Made by a program: the position numbers and the translations under genes. 64,000 nt of DNA from CAZOVB01 sp964583095 (GTDB taxonomy: Bacteria > Planctomycetota > Phycisphaerae > SM23-33), in contig CAZOVB010000017.1 in the NCBI GenBank assembly GCA_964583095.1, positions 15,977 to 79,976 on the forward strand, read 5' to 3'. The notes under the pieces were generated by a model, which was given only the letters and a program-made list of their open reading frames with translations, did no database searches and was not told the DNA's origin. This document shows positions 45,689-55,179 of this stretch, piece after piece. Position 1 is the first letter of the stretch. Each line of letters opens with the position of its first letter.

Positions 45689-47305
45689 GTGGCCAGATCC
45701 GATCGTCCCAACATTTTGTGGATTTCCTTTGAAGATACCAACCCGTATTACGGCTGTTACGGCGACAAGGTCGCCCGCACGCCCAACGTGGACCGCCTCG
45801 CCGCCGGCGGGTGCATCTACCCCCGGGCCTTTTCCACCGCGGGGGTCTGCGCCCCGGCCCGCTCGGCCGTCATTACCGGCATGTACCCGATCTCGATCGG
45901 AACCCACCAGATGCGAACCGCCCATAAACTGCGCCACAGCGAAGACCCGGCCACGCCGTACTCGGCCGTGCTGCCCAGTTACGTGAAGTGCTTCAGCGAG
46001 TACCTCCGGGCGGCCGGCTACTACTGCACCAACAACTCCAAGACCGACTACCAGTTCGACCCGCCCCGCACCGCCTGGGACGAATGCAGCGACCAGGCCC
46101 ACTGGCGAAACCGTCCCGACCCGGATCAGCCGTTCTTCGCGGTCTTCAACCCGACCATGACGCATGAAAGCGGCATGTGGCCCGAGAGATGCCCCGAGCC
46201 GACCTTCGATCCCGACGCCATCGAGCTTCCCCCGTATTTCCCGGATACCCCCAAGGTCCGCAAGGCGATGGCCCGGATGTACACCAATATCGAAACCGCC
46301 GACGGAATCATGGGCAAGCTGCTGGACCAGTTGGAAGAAGACGGCCTGGCCGAGAATACCATCGTCATGCACTGGTCGGACCACGGCCCGCTGCCGCGGG
46401 GCAAGCGCTGGCCCTACGATTCCGGCATCCGGATTCCGATGATCGTCCGCTGGCCCGGGCATATCGAGCCCGGCACCACCAGCGACCATCTCGTGAGCAC
46501 CGTCGACCTGGGGCCCACGGTGCTGTCCCTGGCCGGGGTGGAAATTCCCCAGCACCTGCAGGGCAAGGCGTTCCTGGGAGCAGACGAAGAGCCCGAACGC
46601 TCCTACATTTATGCCTCGCGCGACCGCTACGACGAATCGTACGACATGATCCGTGCCGTCCGCGACAAACGTTGGAAATACATCCGCAACTACCATCCGG
46701 AGCTTCCCCGGCTGATCTGGGTTCCGTATCGCAACCGGCACCCGATCATCCAGGAGCTCTATCGGCTGCAACTCGAAGGCGAACTGTCCGGGCCGGAGAA
46801 GATCCTGCTCGAGCCGTGCAGACCCGCCGAAGAGCTTTACGATACGCACAGCGACCCGCACGAGATCGAGAACCTTGCGCGAAATCCCCAGTGCCGGCAG
46901 GAACTCCAGCGCCTTCGCGACGCCCTGGATGCCTGGCTGAGGCAGGTGGGCGACATGGGCGAAATCGACGAGATCGAAATGGTCCGTCGCTGGTACCCGG
47001 ACAAGAAGCGCCCCCAAACCTCCAAGCCCTTCTTCGTGCCGATCAACGAAGAGACCTTCGGCCGGCAAGACACCCTCGAAGGGGGGCGCTTCCAGGGCCC
47101 CATGCTCCTGCAGCTTTCCTGCTCCACCCAGGGCGCGTCAATCGCCTGGACCAGCGAGCAGGGCGAGGCCGACGAGGTCCACTGGAACCTGTACTCGGCC
47201 CCGATGCGAGTCGAGAAGGGCCGGAAGCTTACCCTTCGCGCCCGGGCGATTCGCGTAGGCTACCTGGAAAGCGACGAGGTCCAGGCGACCTTCGAGTGCG
47301 TCTGA
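45689..47305 (+). CDS. Sulfatase (FGly type), apparently cytosolic
   Basis: A 538-residue type I sulfatase. The FGly-forming motif C-x-P-x-R is seen in GVCAPARSAVITG (about residue 53). The N-terminal metal site is NILWISFEDTNPYYG, and the second metal half is IVMHWSDHGPLPRGKRW. The C-terminal part carries the family YDTHSDPHEIENLA. There is no signal peptide, unlike most planctomycete sulfatases, so it probably acts on an imported small sulfated sugar. The start is GTG with AAAGGAG upstream. It faces, tail to tail, the glycyl radical enzyme gene, and the neighbouring isomerase and kinase genes suit sugar catabolism. The substrate is unknown. Confidence 0.92.
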   Translation: MARSDRPNILWISFEDTNPYYGCYGDKVARTPNVDRLAAGGCIYPRAFSTAGVCAPARSAVITGMYPISIGTHQMRTAHKLRHSEDPATPYSAVLPSYVKCFSEYLRAAGYYCTNNSKTDYQFDPPRTAWDECSDQAHWRNRPDPDQPFFAVFNPTMTHESGMWPERCPEPTFDPDAIELPPYFPDTPKVRKAMARMYTNIETADGIMGKLLDQLEEDGLAENTIVMHWSDHGPLPRGKRWPYDSGIRIPMIVRWPGHIEPGTTSDHLVSTVDLGPTVLSLAGVEIPQHLQGKAFLGADEEPERSYIYASRDRYDESYDMIRAVRDKRWKYIRNYHPELPRLIWVPYRNRHPIIQELYRLQLEGELSGPEKILLEPCRPAEELYDTHSDPHEIENLARNPQCRQELQRLRDALDAWLRQVGDMGEIDEIEMVRRWYPDKKRPQTSKPFFVPINEETFGRQDTLEGGRFQGPMLLQLSCSTQGASIAWTSEQGEADEVHWNLYSAPMRVEKGRKLTLRARAIRVGYLESDEVQATFECV

Positions 47306-49699
47306 TCATCCGACGCTGTGCTCGCTGCGCCGGATGATCTCATCCTGCAGATTGCGGTCGAGATTGCGGAAGAACTCGCTGTAGCCGGCCACGCGGACAA
47401 TCAGGTTTCGGTGCTTTTCGGGCTGCTCCTGGGCTTCGCGGAGGGTCCGGCTGTCGACGACGTTGATCTGCATCTGAACCCCGCCGGCGGCGAAGCACGA
47501 ACGGATCAGCGAGCAGATCAGGTCGCCTCCGGCATCGCCCCGGACCAGCTCGGGCGTGAGTTTCAGATTCAGCGCGTAGGCCCCGGTGATCTTGCTGTGG
47601 TCCAGGCGCATCACGGAGTTGATCAGGCACGTCGGGCCGCTTTCATCGCGTCCCTGGCTGGGGCCGATCGCGTCGCTCAAGGCCGACCGCGCCTTGCGAC
47701 CGTTGGGGGTGGCGCCGATCACCTCCCCGGCATAGACGTGGTGGTTGTAGCTGAACACGCTGGTCACGAAGGGTCCGCCCTCTGTGGAGCCGTCGTTGAG
47801 GCTGTCCACCGCATCGGCGTAGGTATCGAACAACTCAGCGGCAATGGCATCGACTTCCGGCTGATCGTTTCCGTAGGCCGGCCCATGGGTCTCCAGAAGC
47901 TTGCGGAGCTCTTCGCAGCCGGCGTAATCGTCGGCCAGGGCGTCGCGCAGTTGCGAAAGGCTCAGATGTCCTTCGTCGTAGACGAACTTCTTGACCGCGG
48001 CGACCGAGTCGGCCGCGGTGCCCAGACCGAAACCTCCCACCGCACGGATCGGCTCGTATCGGGCTCCCCCGTCAAACAGGTCCAGGCCCTTTTCGAGGCA
48101 GTCGTCGATCAGGGCAGAGGCCAGCGGATCGAAATACCGCCCCTTGACCTGCTCGACCCGTTGGCGACTGGCCTGTCGGATCTGCTCGACGCGGTAGCGG
48201 ATCTGCTCCTTGCAGGCCTCGAAGAAATCCTCGAACGTTTCCAGTTGTTCCACCGGCCCTGTCGAGGCTCCGGTCAGGCCGGCCAGGTTTTCCCGGCCCT
48301 CGGTGAAGACCAGTTCCACCATGCCGGGCAGGTCGATGCCTCCGCCGCCGGTCCAGCCCCAGTTGGCCATCATGCCCATCAGCATGATCTCGACGCAGCC
48401 CATGTTGTAGTACTGCCTGGCGTCTTCCAGGCGGTACCCGACGCGGTGGAGGTTGGGCACCCAGCGTTCGTCGTTGAGCACCATGGGCTGGCCGATGCCT
48501 TCCTGAATGGTGCGCCCGACCTGGGCATACAGCCAGTCCGGGCTGTCCTTGTGGAGCCTGACCGACGTATTGGGGTAGGGCAGTCGGAGATCGCGACAGA
48601 CCTCCAGGCACAGGCGCGTCAGTTCGTTGGCTCCGTCGGTGCCCTGGGGGCTTTGTCCGGCCAGGCACAGGCTCTGAACGGTCCGCATCTTGGGTTCATT
48701 GACCTTGATCCACATACACGCGATGAGTTCTTTGGCGGTCTCTTCATCGATCCTTCCGGCCTGGAGGTCGGCGCGGTAGAAGTCGATCATGTACTGGTCC
48801 AGCCGGGCGAACGACAGGGCAGAACCCCCGCCGAGGTTCGCTGCAATGTGAGCCATCCAGAGAAGCTGCATCGCTTCGCGGAAGGTCCCGGGGGCCTCGG
48901 TGGAGATGTCTCTGCAGATCCGGGCCATCTCATCGAGTTCGCTGCGCCTGCAAGGGGGCGTCTGGGCATCCCGGGCTGTCTGCTCCAGCGTGTCGGCGTA
49001 ACGCGCGATGAAGTCGATGACGGCCGAAATCGCCACGAGTGTCGACTCGTAGAAGGTCCGCTGCTTCCGGTCTACCGCTGCCTGGAGTTTGTCCTCGATG
49101 TGGCTGTGGATGCCCCCGAGGCCCATTCGCAGCACGCGGGGGTAGTTCATGTCCAGATGGTTGGCCACCACCCAGGGAAGTTCCTCCATGGTCTGTCGGT
49201 CCCGGTCGTAGCGGAAAACGAAATGCCGCTCCAATGTCCGGGCGATCTCGCTGGCCGGAAGGAGGGAATCCTCGGCCAGTTCCTGCTGCATTTGCCCGAT
49301 GAGCTGCTGGAGTTGGTCGTAGGGGATGTTGGCATCGTAGTGGTCGCGGGCCATCAGCGCCCATCGCGAGGACTTGTCCGCCTGGGTGCCCGATTGTTTT
49401 TCCTGCCGGTAGCGCTTGAGCACGTCCCGGGCTTCCTCGACGCGGTGGGCGTAGTCGGGCAGGTCCTCCTCCACGGGCCACAGGCCCAGGATGGAACCTG
49501 CAAGGAGTTCATGGGGATGGACGATCAGGGGGGTGGCTTCGAGAAGGTCAGCAAAGGCCCGGGCCCTGCGGACAGGGACGCTCAGGTGACGGTTGTGTCG
49601 CAGGGACTGGCCGATCAACGGGAAAAACAGGCTCCTGCGGACCCCGGCCTCTTCCAGATCCTGGACGTGTTGGAGCAGCGCGGCGGTTCTTTCGTTCAT
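47306..49699 (-). CDS. Glycyl radical enzyme, C-x-E (eliminase) class
   Basis: A 797-residue anaerobic radical enzyme. The glycyl radical loop is VRVAGYSEFF near the C terminus. The active-site finger reads NMGCVEIMLMG with Cys-x-Glu, as in glycerol/propanediol dehydratases, choline lyase and isethionate lyase, and unlike Cys-Cys of pyruvate formate-lyase. The N-terminal part has RRARAFADLLEATPLIVHPHELLAGSI-like family features. The substrate cannot be fixed. No radical-SAM activating enzyme, needed to form the glycyl radical, is encoded in the window. It is first cousin by context to sugar genes (FucI-like, FGGY kinase), so a sugar-derived diol or sulfonated product is possible. Confidence 0.9.
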   Translation of the reverse strand: MNERTAALLQHVQDLEEAGVRRSLFFPLIGQSLRHNRHLSVPVRRARAFADLLEATPLIVHPHELLAGSILGLWPVEEDLPDYAHRVEEARDVLKRYRQEKQSGTQADKSSRWALMARDHYDANIPYDQLQQLIGQMQQELAEDSLLPASEIARTLERHFVFRYDRDRQTMEELPWVVANHLDMNYPRVLRMGLGGIHSHIEDKLQAAVDRKQRTFYESTLVAISAVIDFIARYADTLEQTARDAQTPPCRRSELDEMARICRDISTEAPGTFREAMQLLWMAHIAANLGGGSALSFARLDQYMIDFYRADLQAGRIDEETAKELIACMWIKVNEPKMRTVQSLCLAGQSPQGTDGANELTRLCLEVCRDLRLPYPNTSVRLHKDSPDWLYAQVGRTIQEGIGQPMVLNDERWVPNLHRVGYRLEDARQYYNMGCVEIMLMGMMANWGWTGGGGIDLPGMVELVFTEGRENLAGLTGASTGPVEQLETFEDFFEACKEQIRYRVEQIRQASRQRVEQVKGRYFDPLASALIDDCLEKGLDLFDGGARYEPIRAVGGFGLGTAADSVAAVKKFVYDEGHLSLSQLRDALADDYAGCEELRKLLETHGPAYGNDQPEVDAIAAELFDTYADAVDSLNDGSTEGGPFVTSVFSYNHHVYAGEVIGATPNGRKARSALSDAIGPSQGRDESGPTCLINSVMRLDHSKITGAYALNLKLTPELVRGDAGGDLICSLIRSCFAAGGVQMQINVVDSRTLREAQEQPEKHRNLIVRVAGYSEFFRNLDRNLQDEIIRRSEHSVG

Positions 49700-49740
49700 G
49701 GCTCCGGCTCGACGGATAGGGGAATGACGAGACAGCGCTT

Positions 49741-51264
49741 CTATTCAGAGTATACCCTCACATCGGGCGTATCGTCGCCGAAATCCGGCAGATCGGCCAG
49801 GACATCGGCCTCTTCCGGGACCTCCTGGGACATATCGACCACGTCCAGGCCCCGCCAGCCCAGAACGTCGGCGACATCCCGGCCCAGCAGGCCCTTCATG
49901 ACAACGAAGTGATGGATGCCCGACTGCTCCAGCTCCTGGAGGACCTCGGGGAAGTTGGGAACAAACGCCCAGCCACTGCTGCCTCGCCCGGGCTGGTTCT
50001 CCGGAAGCATGCGTCCCTGGTAGACCACCGCGTGGAAATCGTCGCTGGAGGTCGAGGCGGAGATGGCTGTGAATTCTCCCGCGGCCACCGCGCCGTGAAC
50101 GCTCGCCCAGCCGCCGCAAAGCTGCTTGTCCCCGGTGAGCCAGTTCACGGGGGTCTGCGAGCAGTGGAAAACATTGAATACCCGCCGGTCCCAACCGTTG
50201 TTGTTGACGTCCAGGATTGCTCCGGCCTCGGAAGTCATCGCCCAGGCAAGCTTGGCCATGACGGCGTGGCCTATGTCGCCCTCGCAGACGATCGGCTTTT
50301 CCAGGAGCATATTGGCCAGCATCGCAAAGCTGCACGGGGCGATGCCGAAGAACTTGGAAAATTCCGGCCAGCAGTGAACGGCCCCGGCGTCGATGCGATC
50401 AGCTTCGAAGGTGTCCTGGATCCACAAAAAGGCCCGGGCGATCGTATCGGTCTGGGTCTCGTCCTCGGGGCATCGAATAATCTGCTCGATATCCTTTCGG
50501 ATCTGCCCCACGCGCGAATCGTCCTTGCCGATGGGGCGGGTCAACCGGACCTTGCCGAACTCGCCCTCGTAAACGTCGGCATCGCCCCGGACGCACCGGC
50601 CCAGCACCACGTCACCCCACATCGTCATCGGTTCGTAGGTGTGCAGGGACAGGCCCAGCTCAAAAAGCTTGGACTGGTTGTTGAACGTCGTGGCGAAAGC
50701 GTCGGGGTTGACCCCGATCATCGCCACCCGCATGTTCCGCATCGCCTCCATACCGTCCATCAGGCGCACGTACTGGCCCAGCATGTCCTCCAGCAGGTCC
50801 GCCTCGTGCATGTTGATCCGGCAGGAACGCACCAGCGGACGGCTGAGCATACGCAGATTGTGATGCACCGAGAGGCTTCCGCAGAGCGAGTCGCCCATGT
50901 TCGTATCTCCGCGTGTGGCCGAGGGCGGATCGTTATTGACCATCAGGAACGAGGGGACGTCCTCGGGCAGCAGGCGGACGGTGTCCTGGATGGCACGTTC
51001 GCGCATGAAGTCCCCGCTGAAGGCCACCAACCCCTGGATCCGGGCCGTCTGCTCCCGCCAGGCCAGGTAATACTCCCGGACATCGGCGTCGGTGCAGACC
51101 AATCCGTCCTTGCACGAGTTGTCGTCGGGGAAGATCGCCTCCAGGCCCAGCTTCTCCGCTGCGCTTCGCATCGTCTTCTTGATCGAGAGGGTCAACTCCA
51201 GCGGATAGTTGCCACGAACAACCGGGAGGAACAGAATCTTGTCGCGAGGGTCTGCCAGGGGCAT
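49741..51264 (-). CDS. L-fucose/L-arabinose isomerase-family protein
   Basis: About 507 residues. It has the three-part FucI/AraA layout: the N-terminal NAD-like domain (KILFLPVVRGNYPLE), a substrate-domain segment (RVAMIGVNPDAFATTFNNQS) and the C-terminal beta domain. The probable metal-binding Glu lies in KPIVCEGDIGHAVMA. It probably interconverts an aldose and a ketose (such as fucose and fuculose or a related sugar) for the FGGY kinase gene upstream in the same operon. AAAGGACATCCC precedes the ATG. Confidence 0.82.
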   Translation of the reverse strand: MPLADPRDKILFLPVVRGNYPLELTLSIKKTMRSAAEKLGLEAIFPDDNSCKDGLVCTDADVREYYLAWREQTARIQGLVAFSGDFMRERAIQDTVRLLPEDVPSFLMVNNDPPSATRGDTNMGDSLCGSLSVHHNLRMLSRPLVRSCRINMHEADLLEDMLGQYVRLMDGMEAMRNMRVAMIGVNPDAFATTFNNQSKLFELGLSLHTYEPMTMWGDVVLGRCVRGDADVYEGEFGKVRLTRPIGKDDSRVGQIRKDIEQIIRCPEDETQTDTIARAFLWIQDTFEADRIDAGAVHCWPEFSKFFGIAPCSFAMLANMLLEKPIVCEGDIGHAVMAKLAWAMTSEAGAILDVNNNGWDRRVFNVFHCSQTPVNWLTGDKQLCGGWASVHGAVAAGEFTAISASTSSDDFHAVVYQGRMLPENQPGRGSSGWAFVPNFPEVLQELEQSGIHHFVVMKGLLGRDVADVLGWRGLDVVDMSQEVPEEADVLADLPDFGDDTPDVRVYSE

Positions 51265-51283
51265 GGGATGTCCTTTCGAAAAT

Positions 51284-52807
51284 TCACGTGGATGCTTGGC
51301 CGTTCATGGCCGCATTGTGCCGGGCAAATGCGTCCTTCAGGTCAGGATACAGGTCTTGGTACATTCTATAGTTTCGCTCACAGGCCGCGTCCGGTCTTGG
51401 CGGAGGTTCTATCCGGCGGGTCACCTCGATAGCTGCGGCGCCGTCGGCCAGGCTGTCAAACAAACCTACACCGCAACCGGCCGCCAGGGCAGCTCCAAGG
51501 CTCGTAGCCTCCGGGGCCCGTGTGGAGAGCAGGTCGATACGGACGGTGCAGATCTCCGCCAGCAACCGCTGCCAGACGAGGCTCCGGCCCCCGCCGCCAA
51601 TCAAACGCAGGGCGGGCACTTCACGAGATTCCCGCAGGACCTCCAGCACGCTGCGAAGGGCGAACGAGACTCCCTCCACCGCGGCCCGGAGGAACTCGGC
51701 GCGGCCGTGCTCGGGAGAAATCCCGAAATACACCCCCCGGGCGTTGGCGTCGAAGATCGGGCTTCGCTCGCCCTCCAGGTAAGGCAGGAAGATCAAACCG
51801 CCACAGCCGGGCAAGGCCTGTTCGACAAGGCTGTCGAACCGCTCGAAATCCGTCTCCCCGATCAGATCCAGGGCCCATTGCAGGCTGCGCCCGGCCGACT
51901 GAACCGTTCCGTAGACGCCGTTGCGATTGTCCAGCGAGAGGATGTTGAACAGTCGTCCCTTCGGATCGATCACCGGCTCGTCCGTCGTGGCGGAAATCCA
52001 CGCCGTCGTGCCCAGGCAGCCGTAGGTATCTCCGGACTTCACAGCCCCCGCCCCGGCCGATGCGCACGCGCCATCGCCGCCGCCGGCGACCACCGGCGCC
52101 CCGGGCTTGAGGCCCATCTGCTCCGCAGCCCCGGGCCTGAGTGGTCCGACCACGTCGGTCGCCTTGCGCAGACGGGGCAGCTTGGCCGGGTCCAGCCAGA
52201 GCTCCTTGAAGAGCTCCGCGGCCAGCGTTCGCTTTCGGATGTCAATCCACTGGGCGTGCGAGGCGTCGGAGTAGTCCGTCCCGCCGAAATCGCCCGTCAT
52301 GCAGCCGACGATGTAATCCTTGGCCTGGAGGAACGTTCGCGTTGTCTCGTAGCGCTGGGGATCGTGGCGGCGGAAGTGGAGCATCTTGCAGGGCACGCTT
52401 CGCGGATCCAGCAGGTTCCCGGTCAGCTCGTACATCTCCCTCGGGCCGATGGCCTGAGCCACTTCGCGCATTTCGGCCCCGGCCCGCAGGTCGGAGTGAA
52501 TCATGGCGGGGCGGACGGGCTTGCCCTCGGCATCGACAGCCACCAGCCCCAGCATGTGTCCGCTGACGCCGATGCCGGCGATCTTGCCGGTAAGCTCGGG
52601 ATGGGCCTGGGAGAGCTTGCGCGTGTTTTCACAGACGCCCTCCCACCAGTCCAGCGGGTTCTGCTGGGCCTGCCCGGCGCGGGGACACTGCGTAGCATGT
52701 CCGGTGGAAAACGACGCCCGAACGCGCCCGTCCGCATCGACCAGCGAACTCTTTGTGCCGCTGGTGCCGATATCGTGGGCCAGCAGGATGCCATCAGATA
52801 TTGTCAT
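51284..52807 (-). CDS. FGGY-family carbohydrate kinase (xylulokinase-like)
   Basis: A 507-residue sugar kinase. The N-terminal phosphate loop is LLAHDIGTSGTKSSLVD. IGVSGHMLGLVAVD and the catalytic-Asp region DYSDASHAQWIDIR follow. The FGGY C-terminal stretch is RLIGGGGRSLVWQRLLAEI. It is most like xylulokinases, but the true ketose is unknown; in context it should phosphorylate the product of the FucI-like isomerase. AAGGAACTCCA precedes the ATG. Confidence 0.9.
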   Translation of the reverse strand: MTISDGILLAHDIGTSGTKSSLVDADGRVRASFSTGHATQCPRAGQAQQNPLDWWEGVCENTRKLSQAHPELTGKIAGIGVSGHMLGLVAVDAEGKPVRPAMIHSDLRAGAEMREVAQAIGPREMYELTGNLLDPRSVPCKMLHFRRHDPQRYETTRTFLQAKDYIVGCMTGDFGGTDYSDASHAQWIDIRKRTLAAELFKELWLDPAKLPRLRKATDVVGPLRPGAAEQMGLKPGAPVVAGGGDGACASAGAGAVKSGDTYGCLGTTAWISATTDEPVIDPKGRLFNILSLDNRNGVYGTVQSAGRSLQWALDLIGETDFERFDSLVEQALPGCGGLIFLPYLEGERSPIFDANARGVYFGISPEHGRAEFLRAAVEGVSFALRSVLEVLRESREVPALRLIGGGGRSLVWQRLLAEICTVRIDLLSTRAPEATSLGAALAAGCGVGLFDSLADGAAAIEVTRRIEPPPRPDAACERNYRMYQDLYPDLKDAFARHNAAMNGQAST

Positions 52808-52817
52808 TGGAGTTCCT

Positions 52818-53837
52818 TCAGAATTGCAGAACCGCCTTGAGCGTTTGTCGGTCGCGAACCATCTGAACGGCCTGGGCGACCTGCTCCACCGGAACCACGT
52901 GCTCGTAGAAGTCCTTGAGCCTCACCCGACCGGCCAGGACCATCTCTACCAGTTCCTCGTGCGTCTCGTGTTCCCGGTAGGGGAAATTGAGCTTGTGATA
53001 GAGCGTGTGGTTCTTCAGCTCCAGCAGAGACATGTGGCTCTTTTCCTGCGAGAGGACGCCGAAGCCGCCCACCCGGCCGCCGGGTTTGCAGCGGTGAGAG
53101 GCCTCGGCGATGACCTTTACCGACCCCACGCCGTCGACCACGATGTCAAAGAGTTGCCCTTCCAAAGCGTTCTCAACGTTCGCCTCGTGCGAGTTGATCG
53201 CCAGGTCCGGCTGGGCGATGTTGCGGATCCGCTCCAATCGGGCCTCGCGATGGCCGATCACGCCCACCCATCCGGCGTCGAGAATCCGGGCAAACAGCGC
53301 AAGGGCCAGTCCCACCGGGCCGTCGCCGTAGATCAGGAGCTGGCCGCCGGGCGCGAGGCCGAAGTTCCGCAACGCGCTCAGCGCCTCCTTGAGGCCCAGC
53401 ATCACCGCGCCGTCTGCGTAGTCGATCTCGGCCGGAATCTCCAGCGTGGGCCCGGGGCCCTGAGGCGCGTCGGGAAGATTCATCTCCTGCATGAGGCGCC
53501 AGTCGGGGACCACGGCGTACTGGCTCATTCCCGCCCACATCCGGTTGTAACCGGTGGAGGGGTCGATTTTCGCACGGGGGTTGAGATACCGCTGCCCCAC
53601 GGCGATATTCTTAACGGCAGAGCCGACCTCCACGATCTCCGCCACGCCCTCGTGACCCAGAATAACCGGGTAGGGGACCTTCATGTCGCTGATGTGATCG
53701 TCGATGATCTTCAGGTCGGTCCCATTGCAGAGACCACAGACGTGCACGCGGGCCAGGGCTTCATAGGGCTCGATTTCCGGTCGGGGCAGATCAACCACCT
53801 CGACATGTCCGGGTTGGGTGACGGCGACGGCCTTCAT
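52818..53837 (-). CDS. Zinc-dependent alcohol/sorbitol dehydrogenase family protein
   Basis: About 339 residues. The catalytic zinc site is CGLCNGTDLKI followed by GHEGVAEIVEVG (GHE motif). The nucleotide-binding segment is LLIYGDGPVGLALALFAR. The four-Cys structural zinc loop is absent, since no Cys cluster lies near residue 90-110. It probably oxidises a sugar alcohol or sugar with NAD(P). I start at ATG 53837 (MKAVAVTQPG), a typical N terminus. It heads the minus-strand run of kinase, isomerase and glycyl radical enzyme. Confidence 0.9.
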   Translation of the reverse strand: MKAVAVTQPGHVEVVDLPRPEIEPYEALARVHVCGLCNGTDLKIIDDHISDMKVPYPVILGHEGVAEIVEVGSAVKNIAVGQRYLNPRAKIDPSTGYNRMWAGMSQYAVVPDWRLMQEMNLPDAPQGPGPTLEIPAEIDYADGAVMLGLKEALSALRNFGLAPGGQLLIYGDGPVGLALALFARILDAGWVGVIGHREARLERIRNIAQPDLAINSHEANVENALEGQLFDIVVDGVGSVKVIAEASHRCKPGGRVGGFGVLSQEKSHMSLLELKNHTLYHKLNFPYREHETHEELVEMVLAGRVRLKDFYEHVVPVEQVAQAVQMVRDRQTLKAVLQF

Positions 53838-54047
53838 GGCACTCACTTTCGGGCAGGAATTGGGATTGGGAACTTCGCTTTCAATGGCAGCTACGATTGT
53901 GATCATATGCCCCCTGGGCAGCAAGGCAGATCCACGAAAAAAACGTTTCAGTCCCACACCGCCCGCCGCGCGGGCCGACGATGGAGGCTTCCCTTTCCGG
54001 TCCCGGGCGCTATGATACGGAAAGACCCTCCCCAGGAAGGACAAGAC

Positions 54048-54809
54048 ATGCCCGATCCCGACAGCCCGAAACGGATTCAAATCGCCCCCGACGCCTATGT
54101 CCGCCAGGAAATCGACAACTGCACCTGGATGGACCTCGGCGACGGCGCGATGGTCGTTGATGCCCTCGAACACAAGGAGAAGAAGGAAGATGTCTTCTCG
54201 GCCATCCGCGAGACCCTCGGAAATGATGTCGATGTAAAGTACCTCGTCAACACCCACACGCACTACGACCACGTCGCCCTGAACAAGGCCTTTCAACAGG
54301 AGTGGGGGGCGCAGATCGTCAACGCCGAAACCCGGGACATCGACTCCCAGGGTATCTGGCTGCAAGGCCCTGACCGGAAGGTCCACATGCGCCTCATGGC
54401 CGGCGTGCACACCAACGCCGACTGCATCCTCTATAGCCAGGCCGACAGCGTCCTGATCATCGGAGACCTGTTCGGCTGGGGGATCCTCCCGCTGGTCCAG
54501 AACCTCAAGGCCGAATCCGAGAAGCTTCTGCTGGACACCTATGCAGAGCTGATCGACTACCAGGCCGAGACGGTCGTGGCCGGCCACGGCCCGCTGGCTG
54601 ACACCGCTACGCTCCAGCGCTTCGTGGACTACTACCACTGGCTCAAGGAGGAGGTCCGCCGTCGCGTCGAGCAGGGCAGGGAGGACCAGGAGATCCTCCA
54701 GGAGCTCCCCGCGCCCGAGGACATGCGACACTGGTGGCGATTCGAGGCCTGGAAGCACGAGGACACCGTGGGCAAGGTGATCAAGTCCGTCCGCAAAGGG
54801 TGGATCTGA
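54048..54809 (+). CDS. Metallo-beta-lactamase-fold hydrolase
   Basis: About 253 residues. The metal site THTHYDHVALN gives the H-x-H-x-D-H signature. The further ligands are probably GVHTNADCI, GDLFGWG and AGHGPL. An unusually long C-terminal helical tail follows, ending KHEDTVGKVIKSVRKGW, rich in charged residues. It could be a hydrolase of a thioester, lactone or phosphoester; not assignable. AGGAAGGACAAGAC precedes the ATG. It is divergent from the dehydrogenase gene, with about 210 nt between them. Confidence 0.88.
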   Translation: MPDPDSPKRIQIAPDAYVRQEIDNCTWMDLGDGAMVVDALEHKEKKEDVFSAIRETLGNDVDVKYLVNTHTHYDHVALNKAFQQEWGAQIVNAETRDIDSQGIWLQGPDRKVHMRLMAGVHTNADCILYSQADSVLIIGDLFGWGILPLVQNLKAESEKLLLDTYAELIDYQAETVVAGHGPLADTATLQRFVDYYHWLKEEVRRRVEQGREDQEILQELPAPEDMRHWWRFEAWKHEDTVGKVIKSVRKGWI

Positions 54810-54932
54810 CTTCGGGCCCGAGTGAAGTTCGCCCCCGGAGAATCCGATGAAGAGGGGGGACACGGAACCGGTCCGATCGGAGGCTCAGGGACGAGCGGGA
54901 TACAAGCGGCTCGTGCCCAGGAGTCTTCTGCA

Positions 54933-55136
54933 ATGTCGGTCGGCAAGGTCAAGTGGTTCAACGATACCAAAGGGTTCGGAATCATCCGGGCCGAGGATGG
55001 CAGGGATGTCTACGTCCACCATGGCCAGATCCAGGGCGCGGGCTTCAAGAACCTCTCCATGGGCAACCGCGTGGAGTTCCAGATGCAGGAAGGTCCCAAG
55101 GGCCCCAAGGCCCTGAACGTTCGAAAGATCGCATGA
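54933..55136 (+). CDS. Cold-shock-domain protein
   Basis: A 67-residue OB-fold protein starting VGKVKWFNDTKGFGII (RNP1 is KGFGII). RNP2 appears as DVYVHH. It binds single-stranded RNA or DNA as an RNA chaperone. I start at ATG 54933 with AGGAG upstream; a longer in-frame start at 54822 would add a tail foreign to the family. The 120-nt leader may be a cold-responsive 5' UTR. Confidence 0.92.
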   Translation: MSVGKVKWFNDTKGFGIIRAEDGRDVYVHHGQIQGAGFKNLSMGNRVEFQMQEGPKGPKALNVRKIA

Positions 55137-55179
55137 CAGTGCGTTAGAAAATAGGCCGGTAAGGCCACGAAAGGTCGCA

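Noticed and set aside
47318..49912. Long plus-strand reading frame (about 860 codons)
   Set aside because: Antisense of the glycyl radical enzyme gene, whose motifs (GCVE, RVAGYS) are unmistakable on the minus strand.
52503..54047. N-terminal extension of the metallo-beta-lactamase-fold gene
   Set aside because: The extension is antisense to the kinase and dehydrogenase genes; the start at 54048 has a good ribosome-binding site.
53838..54863. N-terminal extension of the zinc dehydrogenase gene on the minus strand
   Set aside because: It is antisense to the metallo-beta-lactamase gene; MKAVAVTQPG at 53837 is a normal dehydrogenase start.
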